From a virus, in IMG/VR virus record IMGVR_UViG_3300009285_002054, positions 1 through 49,572 of that record: a DNA stretch of 49,572 bases. One strand, 5' to 3'. The number at the start of each line of letters is the position of its first letter. The stretch's first letter is position 1. The position numbers were made by a program, and so were the translations under genes. Of the stretch, positions 9,301 to 17,005 are shown piece by piece. The notes below the pieces were generated by a model. It worked only from the letters and a program-made list of their open reading frames with translations, searched no databases and was not told the DNA's origin.

Positions 9301-10039
9301 TAAATGTAATAGCTTCATCAGCATTAAGTATTAATTTATTTCCGGATTTATCAAATGATTTTGGAAGTGGTGAACCATAAACTGACAAAACTCTAGCTAA
9401 ATCATTGGAAAATACATTAGTATGATCTACACCATTTCCCTCATTATTATGAAGTATATGAGAAGGATGAAATAAACATCCAACCCAACAATTGTATTCA
9501 TGACTAGGAAATACTAAACCATGAGCTAATGATGCTGAAGGTGAAGGTATGGATTTAGGTTTAAGTATGGCTTGAATTGCCTGTGTTCCAAAACACAATA
9601 TGAATTCGGGATTAACTTCCTCAATATCTTTAAGAAGGTTTGATCTGCAGCACATTATTTCTTTTGGGGATGGATCTCTATCATGATGGGTTACTGGATC
9701 TTTCCCAGGGTAGCAGCGGAGCACATTGGTGCGAACACAATCATTATCAAGATCTATTCCAAAGATATCTAATTGATGACGTGCAAAATATCCGGATCCA
9801 CCAACAAACGGAATTCCTCTTTCATCCTCTGTTTTTCCGGGGCATTGACCTATGACTAATATTCTTTTGCGTCCTCTTCCAAATCGCTTCATTTTTGGAC
9901 TTCTACATTTGTTACATAGCCCACAGGTATCACAGTCGTATATCACTGCCTTTTTGGGTGATTGGGTAGATTTCTTCTTTACTATTTCATCAGCAGCAAA
10001 GAAAAAAGCTTTCTGTTGAAATTGTTCAAGTTCACTCAT
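6398..10039 (-). CDS. UDG-PolA fusion DNA polymerase with intein, 1213 aa precursor
   Basis: Replicative family A polymerase. Residues 1-215 are a family-4-like uracil-DNA glycosylase domain: cysteines 36, 39, 42 and 45 (with C109 and C130/131 as further Fe-S candidates), motif GQCPGKTEDERGIPFVG (64-80) and HPS (191-193). The 3'-5' exonuclease follows, with Exo I LDYET near 258 and Exo III YACYD near 401. The polymerase shows motif A DYSGLELS near 621, motif B RYGGKNGFVFASIYG near 671, and motif C IHDS near 1158. An intein (residues 763-1128) interrupts the conserved PIQG|SSFH segment. The mature protein would be about 847 residues. UDG-PolA fusions are known in SPO1-type phages. ATG 10039 is used. 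Confidence 0.92.
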   Translation of the reverse strand: MSELEQFQQKAFFFAADEIVKKKSTQSPKKAVIYDCDTCGLCNKCRSPKMKRFGRGRKRILVIGQCPGKTEDERGIPFVGGSGYFARHQLDIFGIDLDNDCVRTNVLRCYPGKDPVTHHDRDPSPKEIMCCRSNLLKDIEEVNPEFILCFGTQAIQAILKPKSIPSPSASLAHGLVFPSHEYNCWVGCLFHPSHILHNNEGNGVDHTNVFSNDLARVLSVYGSPLPKSFDKSGNKLILNADEAITFINEMSKSIKPVALDYETQNLNPYDKDSRILTAQLSNDINFGTCIPIDYIDPITQKSPYGNRLEEVKKAFTDFITSSAPKVIQNLNMEWCWTHGVFGVEIVNFIHDTMITEHVINCSMGTTGLKFQVYRAYGHEYDIGDKSKMGKLNINEYSEYACYDSRYTLAQYYNQLEILKEDQKLLDFSKFWNKNAVVLARMKQTGVCININELNSLKIKYKEEAERIIKELSELKIVKEYEIDSGKIFNINATAQIGSILFDKCKVPCFIKTGGGKNSTSAESLQESYGHIKNKDAKEFIDKVFRYRKIAGSSGIITKLDLYEKCRFPDGKIHSNYNLNVVPTYRSSADNPPIQAVFKHDKEMMTFRRIVESSPGNVFLEGDYSGLELSINAMSSRDKELIRQLNEGIDPHKRWTARLYQISVDEVTKDQRYGGKNGFVFASIYGSKPNAIAKYESFINDGITKKHIEKTQDEFFAEYIDIYKWQKNIVKFYNEHGYFRGLTGFKRPGILSVYDLYNNPIQGCLNGNCKILTKEDGYKSIKDCVGKRHVWNGDNFVLVDVVSSGLKQRQIITLMNGQSIITSPDHKFMTINAINGNTKWKKASEFVKVERILISNSCNLWDSNKKLPNIKVVSSITHRRAKHLYSLEQINSKFDRGLILGRLASDGHVPETKPKLTWFVAEHEESILPIITRIFDKCGWKYIIKHVNRDKENRKPMFNLTIHSKTLTEQIRLLCLRDRIDDYIFSSSDLLRGFLSGYTDGDGGVSVDKRDGKSNINITFGKKYSNSTVPEDLQQAFILFGIQTRLHRYDKLTKLWIRRRHNYTFLEKIGFINKDKQDKVSTQLTYKNLKGYNTETVKSINVFNDTEEMYDVINCPEQKFMCDGYIVHNSSFHLFLDALSKIDEEIIKRKLKSRLCIEIHDSATFDAVPDEVEELVSFSDEIFKSNRFKWQEGVKSNIEWEIGKDWYSLEPLKL
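6656..7753 (-). other. In-frame intein with LAGLIDADG homing endonuclease, 366 aa
   Basis: The insert starts with Cys (CLNGNCKILT, block A) after PIQG and ends ...YIVHN before Ser (+1 nucleophile), the expected splice junctions. Block B is SPDHKFM. Two LAGLIDADG-type motifs are visible: LILGRLASDGHV and LRGFLSGYTDGDGG, each with the acidic residue in place. The frame is open throughout, so splicing is likely functional. Removing residues 763-1128 rejoins PIQG-SSFHLF, which aligns with PolA QG(T/S)A. The insertion lies between polymerase motifs B and C, a typical essential-site location. Confidence 0.88.
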
Positions 10040-10183
10040 TTATTTTCCACGAATTGTAGATCCATCACGCTTTGAAAACATCTCCAATTTTTATTATATT
10101 AAAATATTTATCACATTCCATTTTCATAAACTGTTAATGTATTATTTCAGTAATTTGTCCGTTTTGTTCTTGCATTATATCCC
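10040..10183 (-). other. Gap between clamp and polymerase genes
   Basis: 144 bases with only tiny minus-strand ORFs: 13 codons with the RBS-like AGGGGATATA from about 10175, 20 codons starting ATGAAAATGGAA, and 13 codons ending TAA directly before the polymerase ATG. None is long enough to claim. The stretch is very AT-rich, with no clear hairpin. Confidence 0.4.
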
Positions 10184-11266
10184 CTAATTTATTTTACTAA
10201 TAAGTATTAAACACTCTAAATAACCATTAGCTATCTTTATCAATCCATCCTTGGTATAAATTTGGATTCCATTTCCAACTAAATTCAAATTCAAATATGA
10301 AGCATCTAAAGCGAAGAAGAATTCTTCTCCAGTATTTTCTATACTAACATTTTCATCTATTACACATTCATTTGAAAAAATAGTTTTTAAAGTCATATTG
10401 CCTTTATTAATATTAAAAATGGTTCCTTTAATTTTACCTAGTCCGCTTGTATTTTCAGCATTAGAGGCATCATTTATAGATTTATGACGATTTATTATAT
10501 CAGAAAGATTTTCACATTTAATTATAAAACTTGGTCCATCATTATTGAAATATTTACTTAAATCCTGAATATTCTTATTAATTAATACAGAAGTAAACGT
10601 CATTCCGGATTTTGTCTTTAACTGAATAATACTTCTATCATCATTAGTATAAATTTCTTCAACATCAACTTTATATTTCCATAGTATATCAACAAACTTT
10701 ACTGGAATTGAAAATCCAATTTTCTTATCTTTTGTAATTTCTGAATTTAACTTATGTCTCATTATCCTAAACGTATCGGATGAATAACAATAACCGCCAA
10801 CAGGATCTACTATTACACCACAAATAGATGAAGATGCTCCAACGAATTTATTTTTGATTATTCCAGAACATTCTTTAACAGCAACAATGAACTCGTAATT
10901 ATTGCCATGATAAATATCAACATCACAGGTTAAATCAGCAGTGGACTTATCCCTTTCATCAACAATTAAGAATGTAGCACTTATATCACCAGCTTTAACC
11001 TTTACTTTATCTCTTATAATATCAATATCAATTTCTTCAATATTAACGGAATTAATAAAACTTGCAAATTTATCAAGTTTTATAGCCGCTTTAATGTCCG
11101 TATCTAATTTACATTCAACTTTCAAGCTACCATTATTTGTGTATACAATATTCTTATTAAATATTACACACTGGGACAAAACACCCGACACAATTGGTCT
11201 TGCACTCTTTGTTGAATACTCAATAGCTTCCAAACATCGTATTAATTTTTCTCTATTTACTTTCAT
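10184..11266 (-). CDS. Putative sliding clamp (beta/DnaN-like), 360 aa
   Basis: Probable DNA polymerase processivity clamp. The length (360) is close to bacterial DnaN (about 366). The start MKVNREKLIRCLEAIEYSTK resembles the DnaN first helix, SSDTFRIMRHKL resembles the conserved (A/S)TDGxRL segment, and the C-terminal strand ending LECLILISKI resembles the terminal DnaN strand. No catalytic motif is present. It sits between primase and polymerase genes in the same operon, where a clamp is expected, and the clamp loader is nearby. Similarity is pattern-level only. Confidence 0.6.
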   Translation of the reverse strand: MKVNREKLIRCLEAIEYSTKSARPIVSGVLSQCVIFNKNIVYTNNGSLKVECKLDTDIKAAIKLDKFASFINSVNIEEIDIDIIRDKVKVKAGDISATFLIVDERDKSTADLTCDVDIYHGNNYEFIVAVKECSGIIKNKFVGASSSICGVIVDPVGGYCYSSDTFRIMRHKLNSEITKDKKIGFSIPVKFVDILWKYKVDVEEIYTNDDRSIIQLKTKSGMTFTSVLINKNIQDLSKYFNNDGPSFIIKCENLSDIINRHKSINDASNAENTSGLGKIKGTIFNINKGNMTLKTIFSNECVIDENVSIENTGEEFFFALDASYLNLNLVGNGIQIYTKDGLIKIANGYLECLILISKIN

Positions 11267-11275
11267 ATTTTAACC

Positions 11276-11485
11276 TTAAACAATGGATTGAATTTCATTA
11301 CCTTTTTGAACTTTAACTTTTATAACCCTTGATATTTCTTCTGAAGCAACAACAGCCTCATTTAAATCTGGATAAACTAGCAACAAAAGTCCATTTTTAC
11401 CTAAACCCTTATATATTCCCCATTCGCCTGTACTTTCAATTTTCCTTACAAACAGGAAATCAACTCCCAATGGTTTAGTTGCCAT
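11276..11485 (-). CDS. Hypothetical protein, 69 aa
   Basis: Small basic protein starting MATKPLGVDFLFVRKIE with a GEWGIYKGLGKNGLLLLVYPD core; likely a compact beta-rich fold. The RBS is AATGAGGAT before ATG 11485. It ends 9 bases before the clamp gene. No family recognised. Confidence 0.55.
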   Translation of the reverse strand: MATKPLGVDFLFVRKIESTGEWGIYKGLGKNGLLLLVYPDLNEAVVASEEISRVIKVKVQKGNEIQSIV

Positions 11486-11529
11486 AATTAATCCTCATTT
11501 TCATTGCTTTTTAGCATATAATTACGTAA

Positions 11530-11655
11530 TTAATCTTTAGTGGATTTTCTAACACGCCTAATTAATTGTGATATAATTTTAGATTTTACTTCAAATGGTT
11601 GACCTTCCATATTTGTAACAATATCCCTTGAACGTTGAATATCAGTTCTTTTCAT
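11530..11655 (-). CDS. Small basic hypothetical protein, 41 aa
   Basis: Starts at ATG 11655, 14 bases inside the primase 3' end in another frame, with AGAGGA 7 bases upstream. It is arginine/lysine-rich (MKRTDIQRSRDIVTN ... LIRRVRKSTKD). The good RBS and the overlap arrangement, common in this operon, support a real gene. No family recognised. Confidence 0.5.
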   Translation of the reverse strand: MKRTDIQRSRDIVTNMEGQPFEVKSKIISQLIRRVRKSTKD

Positions 11656-12568
11656 ATAGTATCCTCTTTAATTCATTAGATTCCATTTCATCCGGATCTG
11701 CATCAGGAGGAAGTTTTATAACATCAACAGTTTCAATAAACGGTCTAAAATATTCAGCTTCCCGCTTTGCAAACCAATAAGCATCACTATCCCAACAAAA
11801 TACAATACGTTTAAGATTTTTATTTAATATTAACTGTTTTTGATCATCCGTTATACTTGTCCCAAAAGAACATACCGCGTTATCTCCGGCACGCCAAGCA
11901 TCAAGAACACCTTCTGTAACTATCATTACATCTTCTATTCCATCATAATTATACAAAAGACTTTTAGTATTTTCTGTTCCGTTTTTATATTTTAAATTCG
12001 CTTTTCCGGTTAAGTCAGCACCCTGGAAGGACACAAATTCACCATTTAAATATATTGGAATAATTAAACGATGCATCCACGGTCCCGCCCCACATACTCC
12101 ACAGTTTCTTGATGTAACAAATCTTCTTGAATATTTTCTACGTAAAAGGTACTTATCAAGAAGAGGATAATCCATTTCTTCGTCAATTAATTCAAAACAT
12201 CTAGGAAGAGAAATTTTACTTATTATTCTTGTTTCTTCTACATCAAATGTATGAAATTTTTTATAAATAAGCTCTTGTGGAGAATCCTTGAATGATACAT
12301 CATCAACAATCATACTTTCAGCTTCGGATCTAGAAATGCCTAAAAGAACTGTTAAAAGATAAGCGAAATGACCTTTAGTGTGACAAAGCCAACAGGAGAA
12401 TAGCATGTTAGATGTATTAATACCACAATGATTACTATGATCATTACACATTGGACATTTAATACCTATAAAACCAATACTAACATTTTTACCCCTTTCC
12501 CAATATGGTATATCGTGTTCAGTTAAAATTTTTATTATTAAATCTTTATATTGATAATTTATTTCCAT
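11642..12568 (-). CDS. DnaG-type primase, 308 aa
   Basis: Synthesises RNA primers at the fork. The N-terminal zinc ribbon is CPMC (Cys38, Cys41) with CWLC (Cys59, Cys62), separated by HSNHCGI as in DnaG/gp61-type primases. The Toprim core shows VTEGVLDAW (Glu219-Gly220) and FCWDSDAYW (Asp260, Asp262), the metal-binding acidic residues. It is shorter than bacterial DnaG and lacks an obvious C-terminal helicase-binding domain, as in many phages. It follows the SF2 helicase gene and a small coiled-coil gene. Confidence 0.9.
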   Translation of the reverse strand: MEINYQYKDLIIKILTEHDIPYWERGKNVSIGFIGIKCPMCNDHSNHCGINTSNMLFSCWLCHTKGHFAYLLTVLLGISRSEAESMIVDDVSFKDSPQELIYKKFHTFDVEETRIISKISLPRCFELIDEEMDYPLLDKYLLRRKYSRRFVTSRNCGVCGAGPWMHRLIIPIYLNGEFVSFQGADLTGKANLKYKNGTENTKSLLYNYDGIEDVMIVTEGVLDAWRAGDNAVCSFGTSITDDQKQLILNKNLKRIVFCWDSDAYWFAKREAEYFRPFIETVDVIKLPPDADPDEMESNELKRILYEKN

Positions 12569-12880
12569 TTATTCAATTCCTAATCTATCAATTGCATTTT
12601 TATATGATTCAGCTACTTCTTTCAATCTTTTATTTTCTGTTTCAAGTTCCTTTACTTTTATCTGTAATTTCTTAACCCTTGAAGGCCAAATTTGAAGATT
12701 TTCATTCCAACCAAGAATCTCTTTGAATTTATTTCCAATGTGAGCAGCTTGATCACAATGAATAATTGTGTCACCATATGTAGCAACGTGTTGTTGTTTA
12801 GTATCTATTCCAAACACAACACAATGGGTTAATCCTAATTTCTGTGCTAATTCTTTAATTTCTTTTATAGGTATTCTCAT
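12569..12880 (-). CDS. Hypothetical protein with C-terminal coiled coil, 103 aa
   Basis: Residues 1-60 (IKELAQKLGLTHCVVFGIDTK, given here in part as KELAQKLGLTHCVVFG, then THVATYGDT-like strand and QAAHIGNKFKEILGW) form a compact alpha/beta unit seen in many phage proteins of unknown role. Residues 65-98 are a heptad-patterned coiled coil (VKELETENKRLKEVAESY). The start overlaps the helicase stop (ATGA) and the stop abuts the primase start. It may bridge proteins in the replisome; this is speculation. Confidence 0.65.
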   Translation of the reverse strand: MRIPIKEIKELAQKLGLTHCVVFGIDTKQQHVATYGDTIIHCDQAAHIGNKFKEILGWNENLQIWPSRVKKLQIKVKELETENKRLKEVAESYKNAIDRLGIE

Positions 12881-14346
12881 ATTTCACCACCGTGTTCTCT
12901 TAGGAAATCTTCTACATCTTTTACAAATGATTGACGCTTCTCTTTATTACTTAAAACTTTAAAATCTATTGATCCGTTCATAACAAAATAATAAGTTAAT
13001 GTTTCCATGTCTTGACCACTTCTATTTATTCTACCAGTACACTGTTCCCTTACTCTTGGACTAGAAATTGGGGACATCATAATTGCTACTTTAGCAATAG
13101 TTCCGTCCCAACATTCAGAGCATGTACTTATCTGACCAATTAATACTTTACACTTTTCATCTTTTTGGAACTTTTCTATATTTTTATTATTATCTGGTTC
13201 TCCACCCCTGACCAAAACATGTTGTATCTTATTTTTATTTAATGCTTCAGTTATTATATTTCCTTCTTCCGTATATCTAAAAAATACGATAACTTTGCAA
13301 CTTAAATCTTTAAGTTTATCAATAAGTGCTTCAATTTTTGGGTTATTTTTTAACCTATGAGCATATCTTTGATTATTAATAGTGTAATAAAAGAAGCCAC
13401 AGGATATTTGTCTTAGAACTTCACCTTTAGCTTTTATAGAACTAAGTTTAATTTTTACATTACCATCCTGTATTTCAATAGATCCATTTTTAATTATTGA
13501 AGATTGAATTATATTAAATTCATCTTCCGGATCAACTACCCAAACAATTTCATCATTTTTGGGAAGATCAAAACATTCTTTTCTATCAAAGTATATAACA
13601 ACATCTGAAATTCTGTTTAAAATTTCCTCCTTAGCTCCTGTTTTAAGCTCCCATTCATAACCATGTTTATAAAAATACTTTTCTCTATAAAAGAAGAAAT
13701 TACCACCCAAACTTCTTCCAAGATCAATTACTTTCATTATATTAAATAATTCAAGCATTGACCGATCAATCGGAGTTCCTGTTACACCAATAACATAATG
13801 TACACGTTTTGATAATTCGAAGCATATATTTGATTGAATTGAATTATAATCATTTACTCTATGAACTTCATCAATAACTAGACAATCAAAACTTCTAAAT
13901 ATATCCAACTTTGAAAAATTTAACTTCCATGCTCTACGTTTTGATTTTGAATTTATTAGCCCAAAATCACAAAAAATAGATTTCAAACCTTCATAATTAC
14001 AAACATAGATATTATGTTTTTCTTTTAAAAGTTTCAGCCTCTCTTCAGGTGTTCCAGTTAAAAATACAACGGATAAACCTTTGAATTTATAAATATCCAG
14101 TTTCCAAGGACCAAAGGCACGTGGTGGACAAACCACAAGAACTTTTTTATGTTTTTGTATTTGATTCCAAAGAAGAACAGATATTGTTTTTCCAGTACCA
14201 ACACCGTGAGCCATCAATATTCTTCGTTTGTCCGCTGCGAAAGCTAGGGAGACCAACTGATGCCATCGTGGATTTATTGGAAACTTGATTCCATTAAAGA
14301 CATATTCTAATTCTTTTTTACTTAAATTTTTATAAAAATTAGACAT
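12877..14346 (-). CDS. SF2 DNA helicase, SNF2/DEAD-like, 489 aa
   Basis: ATP-driven DNA translocase/helicase. It has motif I GVGTGKT at 48-54, motif Ia VVCPPRA, motif II DEVH at 159-162, motif III GVTGTP at 187-192, and a helicase C domain with VIVFFRYTEEG and motif VI EQCTGRINRSGQ near 435, the arginine pattern of SNF2-like enzymes. Phage proteins of this type (such as T4 UvsW in a broad sense) remodel forks and recombination intermediates. It overlaps the replicative helicase gene by TAATG and the 103-aa gene by ATGA. Confidence 0.88.
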   Translation of the reverse strand: MSNFYKNLSKKELEYVFNGIKFPINPRWHQLVSLAFAADKRRILMAHGVGTGKTISVLLWNQIQKHKKVLVVCPPRAFGPWKLDIYKFKGLSVVFLTGTPEERLKLLKEKHNIYVCNYEGLKSIFCDFGLINSKSKRRAWKLNFSKLDIFRSFDCLVIDEVHRVNDYNSIQSNICFELSKRVHYVIGVTGTPIDRSMLELFNIMKVIDLGRSLGGNFFFYREKYFYKHGYEWELKTGAKEEILNRISDVVIYFDRKECFDLPKNDEIVWVVDPEDEFNIIQSSIIKNGSIEIQDGNVKIKLSSIKAKGEVLRQISCGFFYYTINNQRYAHRLKNNPKIEALIDKLKDLSCKVIVFFRYTEEGNIITEALNKNKIQHVLVRGGEPDNNKNIEKFQKDEKCKVLIGQISTCSECWDGTIAKVAIMMSPISSPRVREQCTGRINRSGQDMETLTYYFVMNGSIDFKVLSNKEKRQSFVKDVEDFLREHGGEI

Positions 14347-15755
14347 TAACCTTCATCTTCACCATCTTCATTATCTCCTTTTTCAACTTTAAGATTCCAT
14401 GTGCTTAATACTGGTTGTCCAATATCCAAACACTGCCAAAATGTACAACCATATTTTTGTGGACCATGTCTATTAGCAAGTACATAAGCATTACGGAAAT
14501 CTCGTTTAGCTTGTCTTTTGGTTTGTGTTATAGCAAGCATCATATCAACTGTATCAATTTTTCTAATATCTTCAGCCGTATCTCCTTCATCAGGAATTTT
14601 CTTATTATATCCACCCCTATTTGTTTGGCTTGCATTTATCCATAAGATATGGCGTTCATCAGCAATACGCTTACAATCAATAAATATTTGATGAATTTCA
14701 TCATTTCTATGATCACCACTACCAATTTTCATTTTTTCAGGATAATCATTAATTATAACATCAGGAATATAACCTTCATAACTTTCTGAAGCATCTAAGT
14801 AACGCTCTAACTCTCCCATAGTAGCTGTTCCCATTGGATATTTCTTAATTCTAAGCTTTCCTCCAAATTTACCAATTTTCTTTCTTGCTTCTAATGTTTT
14901 TTCTTTATTAAAAACACAGTCAATAGCAACATGCTCTTCATCTATTTGAACACCATTTTCATCAAATGTCCTTATGATAGTTGATTTCATGTCTGGATAT
15001 TGAGTCATTGCACCAAACATTTTATCAAATCTTTGCTCTAAATCTTCTGCTGAAACTTCATGTGTAAAATATAAAACGTTGTGTCCATTATAAAGAGCTT
15101 CTCTTGCCAAATGTTGAAGAGTCCAAGTCTTACATCCTTTACCAAATCCAAGAACTCCCAATAGATCCGTTCTACAACATCCACGTTGATATCTATTATC
15201 TATAATATCAAATCCAAAGTGCATCAAAAATTTTCGTTTTCCATCTTCACCTTCAACATCATAATAAGACGGAGTTTCAAGACTAAAATAATCAATACCT
15301 TCATTTACACTATTAATACCGGATCTAAGAGCTTTTTGCATTAGCTCTTTAGCCTTGGTAAAATCTCCCTTTGATGCTAAATCTGCAAATTTAACGGCGG
15401 CTTGTTCAAATTCTCTTGCTTGAACAAAATTATTAACTCTACTTATTACATATTCTTTATTTGGAATTGTAATAGTTTGAAGTCGTTCCAAATATTTAAT
15501 ATACCGATCTTGTTCCTGTTCAGATTTACTATTTAGAATACGTTCTACTTCATCATGGAAATGATCATTAGGTGCTACTGCAAATTGATCAAAATAGGAA
15601 TAACAAATTTTGATTAAATCTTCTGTAACTGATGAAGAAAAATACTTTGGGGAGATGGACTTACGACATATACTTAAAAACTTTTGATCCGTTATACACA
15701 GAAGCAAAAAAGCATCTTGCACGCGTTGACTGACCACAAAGTCATTTTCGACCAT
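14346..15755 (-). CDS. Replicative DNA helicase, DnaB-like, 469 aa
   Basis: Fork helicase of the RecA-fold hexameric (SF4) type. Residues 1-150 form a helical N-terminal domain. Walker A is GFGKGCKT (203-210), with Cys instead of Gly before Lys. FTHEVSAE (about 230-237) matches the DnaB SLEMS region, Walker B is DVIINDY (332-338), and WINASQTNRGG is the motif-3-like ASQ segment. RHGPQKYGCTFW near the end matches the arginine-finger region. Length is close to bacterial DnaB. The acidic C-terminus (DNEDGEDEG) is unusual. ATG 15755 is preceded by AAGAGGACAT inside the PEP-CTERM gene, which it overlaps by 14 bases. Confidence 0.85.
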   Translation of the reverse strand: MVENDFVVSQRVQDAFLLLCITDQKFLSICRKSISPKYFSSSVTEDLIKICYSYFDQFAVAPNDHFHDEVERILNSKSEQEQDRYIKYLERLQTITIPNKEYVISRVNNFVQAREFEQAAVKFADLASKGDFTKAKELMQKALRSGINSVNEGIDYFSLETPSYYDVEGEDGKRKFLMHFGFDIIDNRYQRGCCRTDLLGVLGFGKGCKTWTLQHLAREALYNGHNVLYFTHEVSAEDLEQRFDKMFGAMTQYPDMKSTIIRTFDENGVQIDEEHVAIDCVFNKEKTLEARKKIGKFGGKLRIKKYPMGTATMGELERYLDASESYEGYIPDVIINDYPEKMKIGSGDHRNDEIHQIFIDCKRIADERHILWINASQTNRGGYNKKIPDEGDTAEDIRKIDTVDMMLAITQTKRQAKRDFRNAYVLANRHGPQKYGCTFWQCLDIGQPVLSTWNLKVEKGDNEDGEDEG

Positions 15756-16425
15756 ATGTCCTCTTAACTAAACAAAACATAAATCCAATACAAAGAATTA
15801 ATATTGTGGCTGGTTCAGGTACATTAACCGCAATATAATCTTGGAAGTTTCCTGAGGAAAGGGCCATGATTTTGGAATTACGAAAGGGATATTCATCACC
15901 TTCCAATCCACTAAGCCACTCATTTGCTAATTTATAATTAATACCCTTACAAGCAAACCCAGACTTTTCATAAGAACCAACCTTAGAAACATTATACAAA
16001 GAAGGATCTTTATTATAATCTTCGTAAATTAATTCCCATACCGCACACTGAAAAGCTGCAGCTTCCTCACTTTCTTTAATATTCCATTTTGGATTATAAA
16101 ACTTTTGATATAATTCTTCAACATACCAACTCTTAAGAAGTCCCATTGGATCACCAGGAGTTGGAACTTTTGATAGCTTAACTACATCATATTTTTGTGG
16201 AGAATAAGAGACCCATTGACCCAAATCAACACAAGTTCCGGTAACCTTCTTTTCATCAACTATAAGATTATAAACTCCAGCATAAGCACTTTCCCAATTA
16301 TGACCACCACTATAAATTTGAACAATCTTTCCAGTATTAATACTATCAAATTGAACAATGGCAGTATTAGCCGATGCTAACTGACCAACAAATACAAAAA
16401 TTAAAATTGAAGTCCAAATCTTCAT
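15742..16425 (-). CDS. Exported PEP-CTERM protein with thioester-like domain, 227 aa
   Basis: Probable cell-surface protein made for the host sorting machinery. Residues 1-19 are a signal peptide (MKIWTSILIFVFVGQLASA). The C-terminus has VPEPA (202-206), a hydrophobic helix (207-220) and a basic tail KRTYGRK, the layout of a PEP-CTERM signal recognised by exosortase in some Gram-negative and PVC bacteria. Between them, TCVDLGQW (Cys65) and AAAFQCAVWELIYE (Gln126) resemble the Cys and Gln motifs of thioester-forming surface domains. It is embedded in the replication operon. The sorting signal is clear; the thioester is inference. It could modify the infected cell surface. Confidence 0.8.
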   Translation of the reverse strand: MKIWTSILIFVFVGQLASANTAIVQFDSINTGKIVQIYSGGHNWESAYAGVYNLIVDEKKVTGTCVDLGQWVSYSPQKYDVVKLSKVPTPGDPMGLLKSWYVEELYQKFYNPKWNIKESEEAAAFQCAVWELIYEDYNKDPSLYNVSKVGSYEKSGFACKGINYKLANEWLSGLEGDEYPFRNSKIMALSSGNFQDYIAVNVPEPATILILCIGFMFCLVKRTYGRK

Positions 16426-16433
16426 TTGTTCTC

Positions 16434-16724
16434 CTATTCAAGAATAAAATTAGGACCGTTTTGAACGTATCTAGCAGATAAAAGAGCAGCTTTCATACGA
16501 TCTCTTCCAACGGAATTCATAGTAACAAGCTGAACCTTCTTTGGAAGTCTTGCTTCCTTCAATGCCCACATTATAAGATCATATCCAGTTGTCTCCGATC
16601 CTAGATCATGATCCATCATAACACAATTCCAATGATGGTTACCAAGTAACATCATTCCAGCTTCAGCGGTTCTGGCAATTACATCAACGTTGAAGCTACG
16701 CTCGTCATCAATTAAAAGCCACAT
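16434..16724 (-). CDS. Receiver-like protein, cyclic-phosphate-processing (cREC) type, 96 aa
   Basis: Compact single-domain protein starting MWLLIDDERS with the acidic pair Asp6-Asp7 and an internal MDHDLGSETTGYDL (Asp38, His39, Asp40), then a VTMNSVGRDRM segment. This pattern (LDDER ... DHDLG ... tGYD ... sxNpvGrxxM) matches the receiver-fold family proposed to process cyclic phosphates, found in many phages. It lacks the usual response-regulator Asp/Lys layout. A link with the RNA ligase at 27838 is possible. Family moderately sure; reaction not established. Confidence 0.6.
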   Translation of the reverse strand: MWLLIDDERSFNVDVIARTAEAGMMLLGNHHWNCVMMDHDLGSETTGYDLIMWALKEARLPKKVQLVTMNSVGRDRMKAALLSARYVQNGPNFILE

Positions 16725-16733
16725 AATCTACCT

Positions 16734-16916
16734 CTATCCAACAGGAGGATAATCCGGCCTGTTATCTTCGTTGATCTTTCTTACTATATCAGGATACTGC
16801 TTGAGAAGCTGTTCAATTGCCCTTTCCCTCTCTGTTGTATTACCAATGAGTTCATCAGGAAGGTAAGTTCCAGAACAAAACACATTAGCCAACAACTGAT
16901 GAAATCTTGCATTCAT
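16734..16916 (-). CDS. Hypothetical protein, 60 aa
   Basis: Small protein starting MNARFHQLLANVFCSGTYLP with a helical ERERAIEQLLKQYPDIVRKI core and a proline-rich end. GAAAGGTAAATT precedes ATG 16916. No family recognised. Confidence 0.5.
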   Translation of the reverse strand: MNARFHQLLANVFCSGTYLPDELIGNTTERERAIEQLLKQYPDIVRKINEDNRPDYPPVG

Positions 16917-16940
16917 AATTTACCTTTCTTGATTAAAAAG

Positions 16941-16966
16941 GGAAAAATAGGACTTATCAGGTCCTA
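16941..16966 (-). terminator. Rho-independent-type terminator after DUF932 gene
   Basis: On the minus strand, TAGGAC and GTCCTA form a short stem around CTGATAA, followed directly by a T-rich run (TTTTTCCCTTTTT). It lies about 40 bases downstream of the DUF932 stop and may limit transcription into the rest of the operon. Confidence 0.55.
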
Positions 16967-17005
16967 CTCTCCCATCCAAAAGTACCAGACAGTGTTCACG
17001 TTTAA

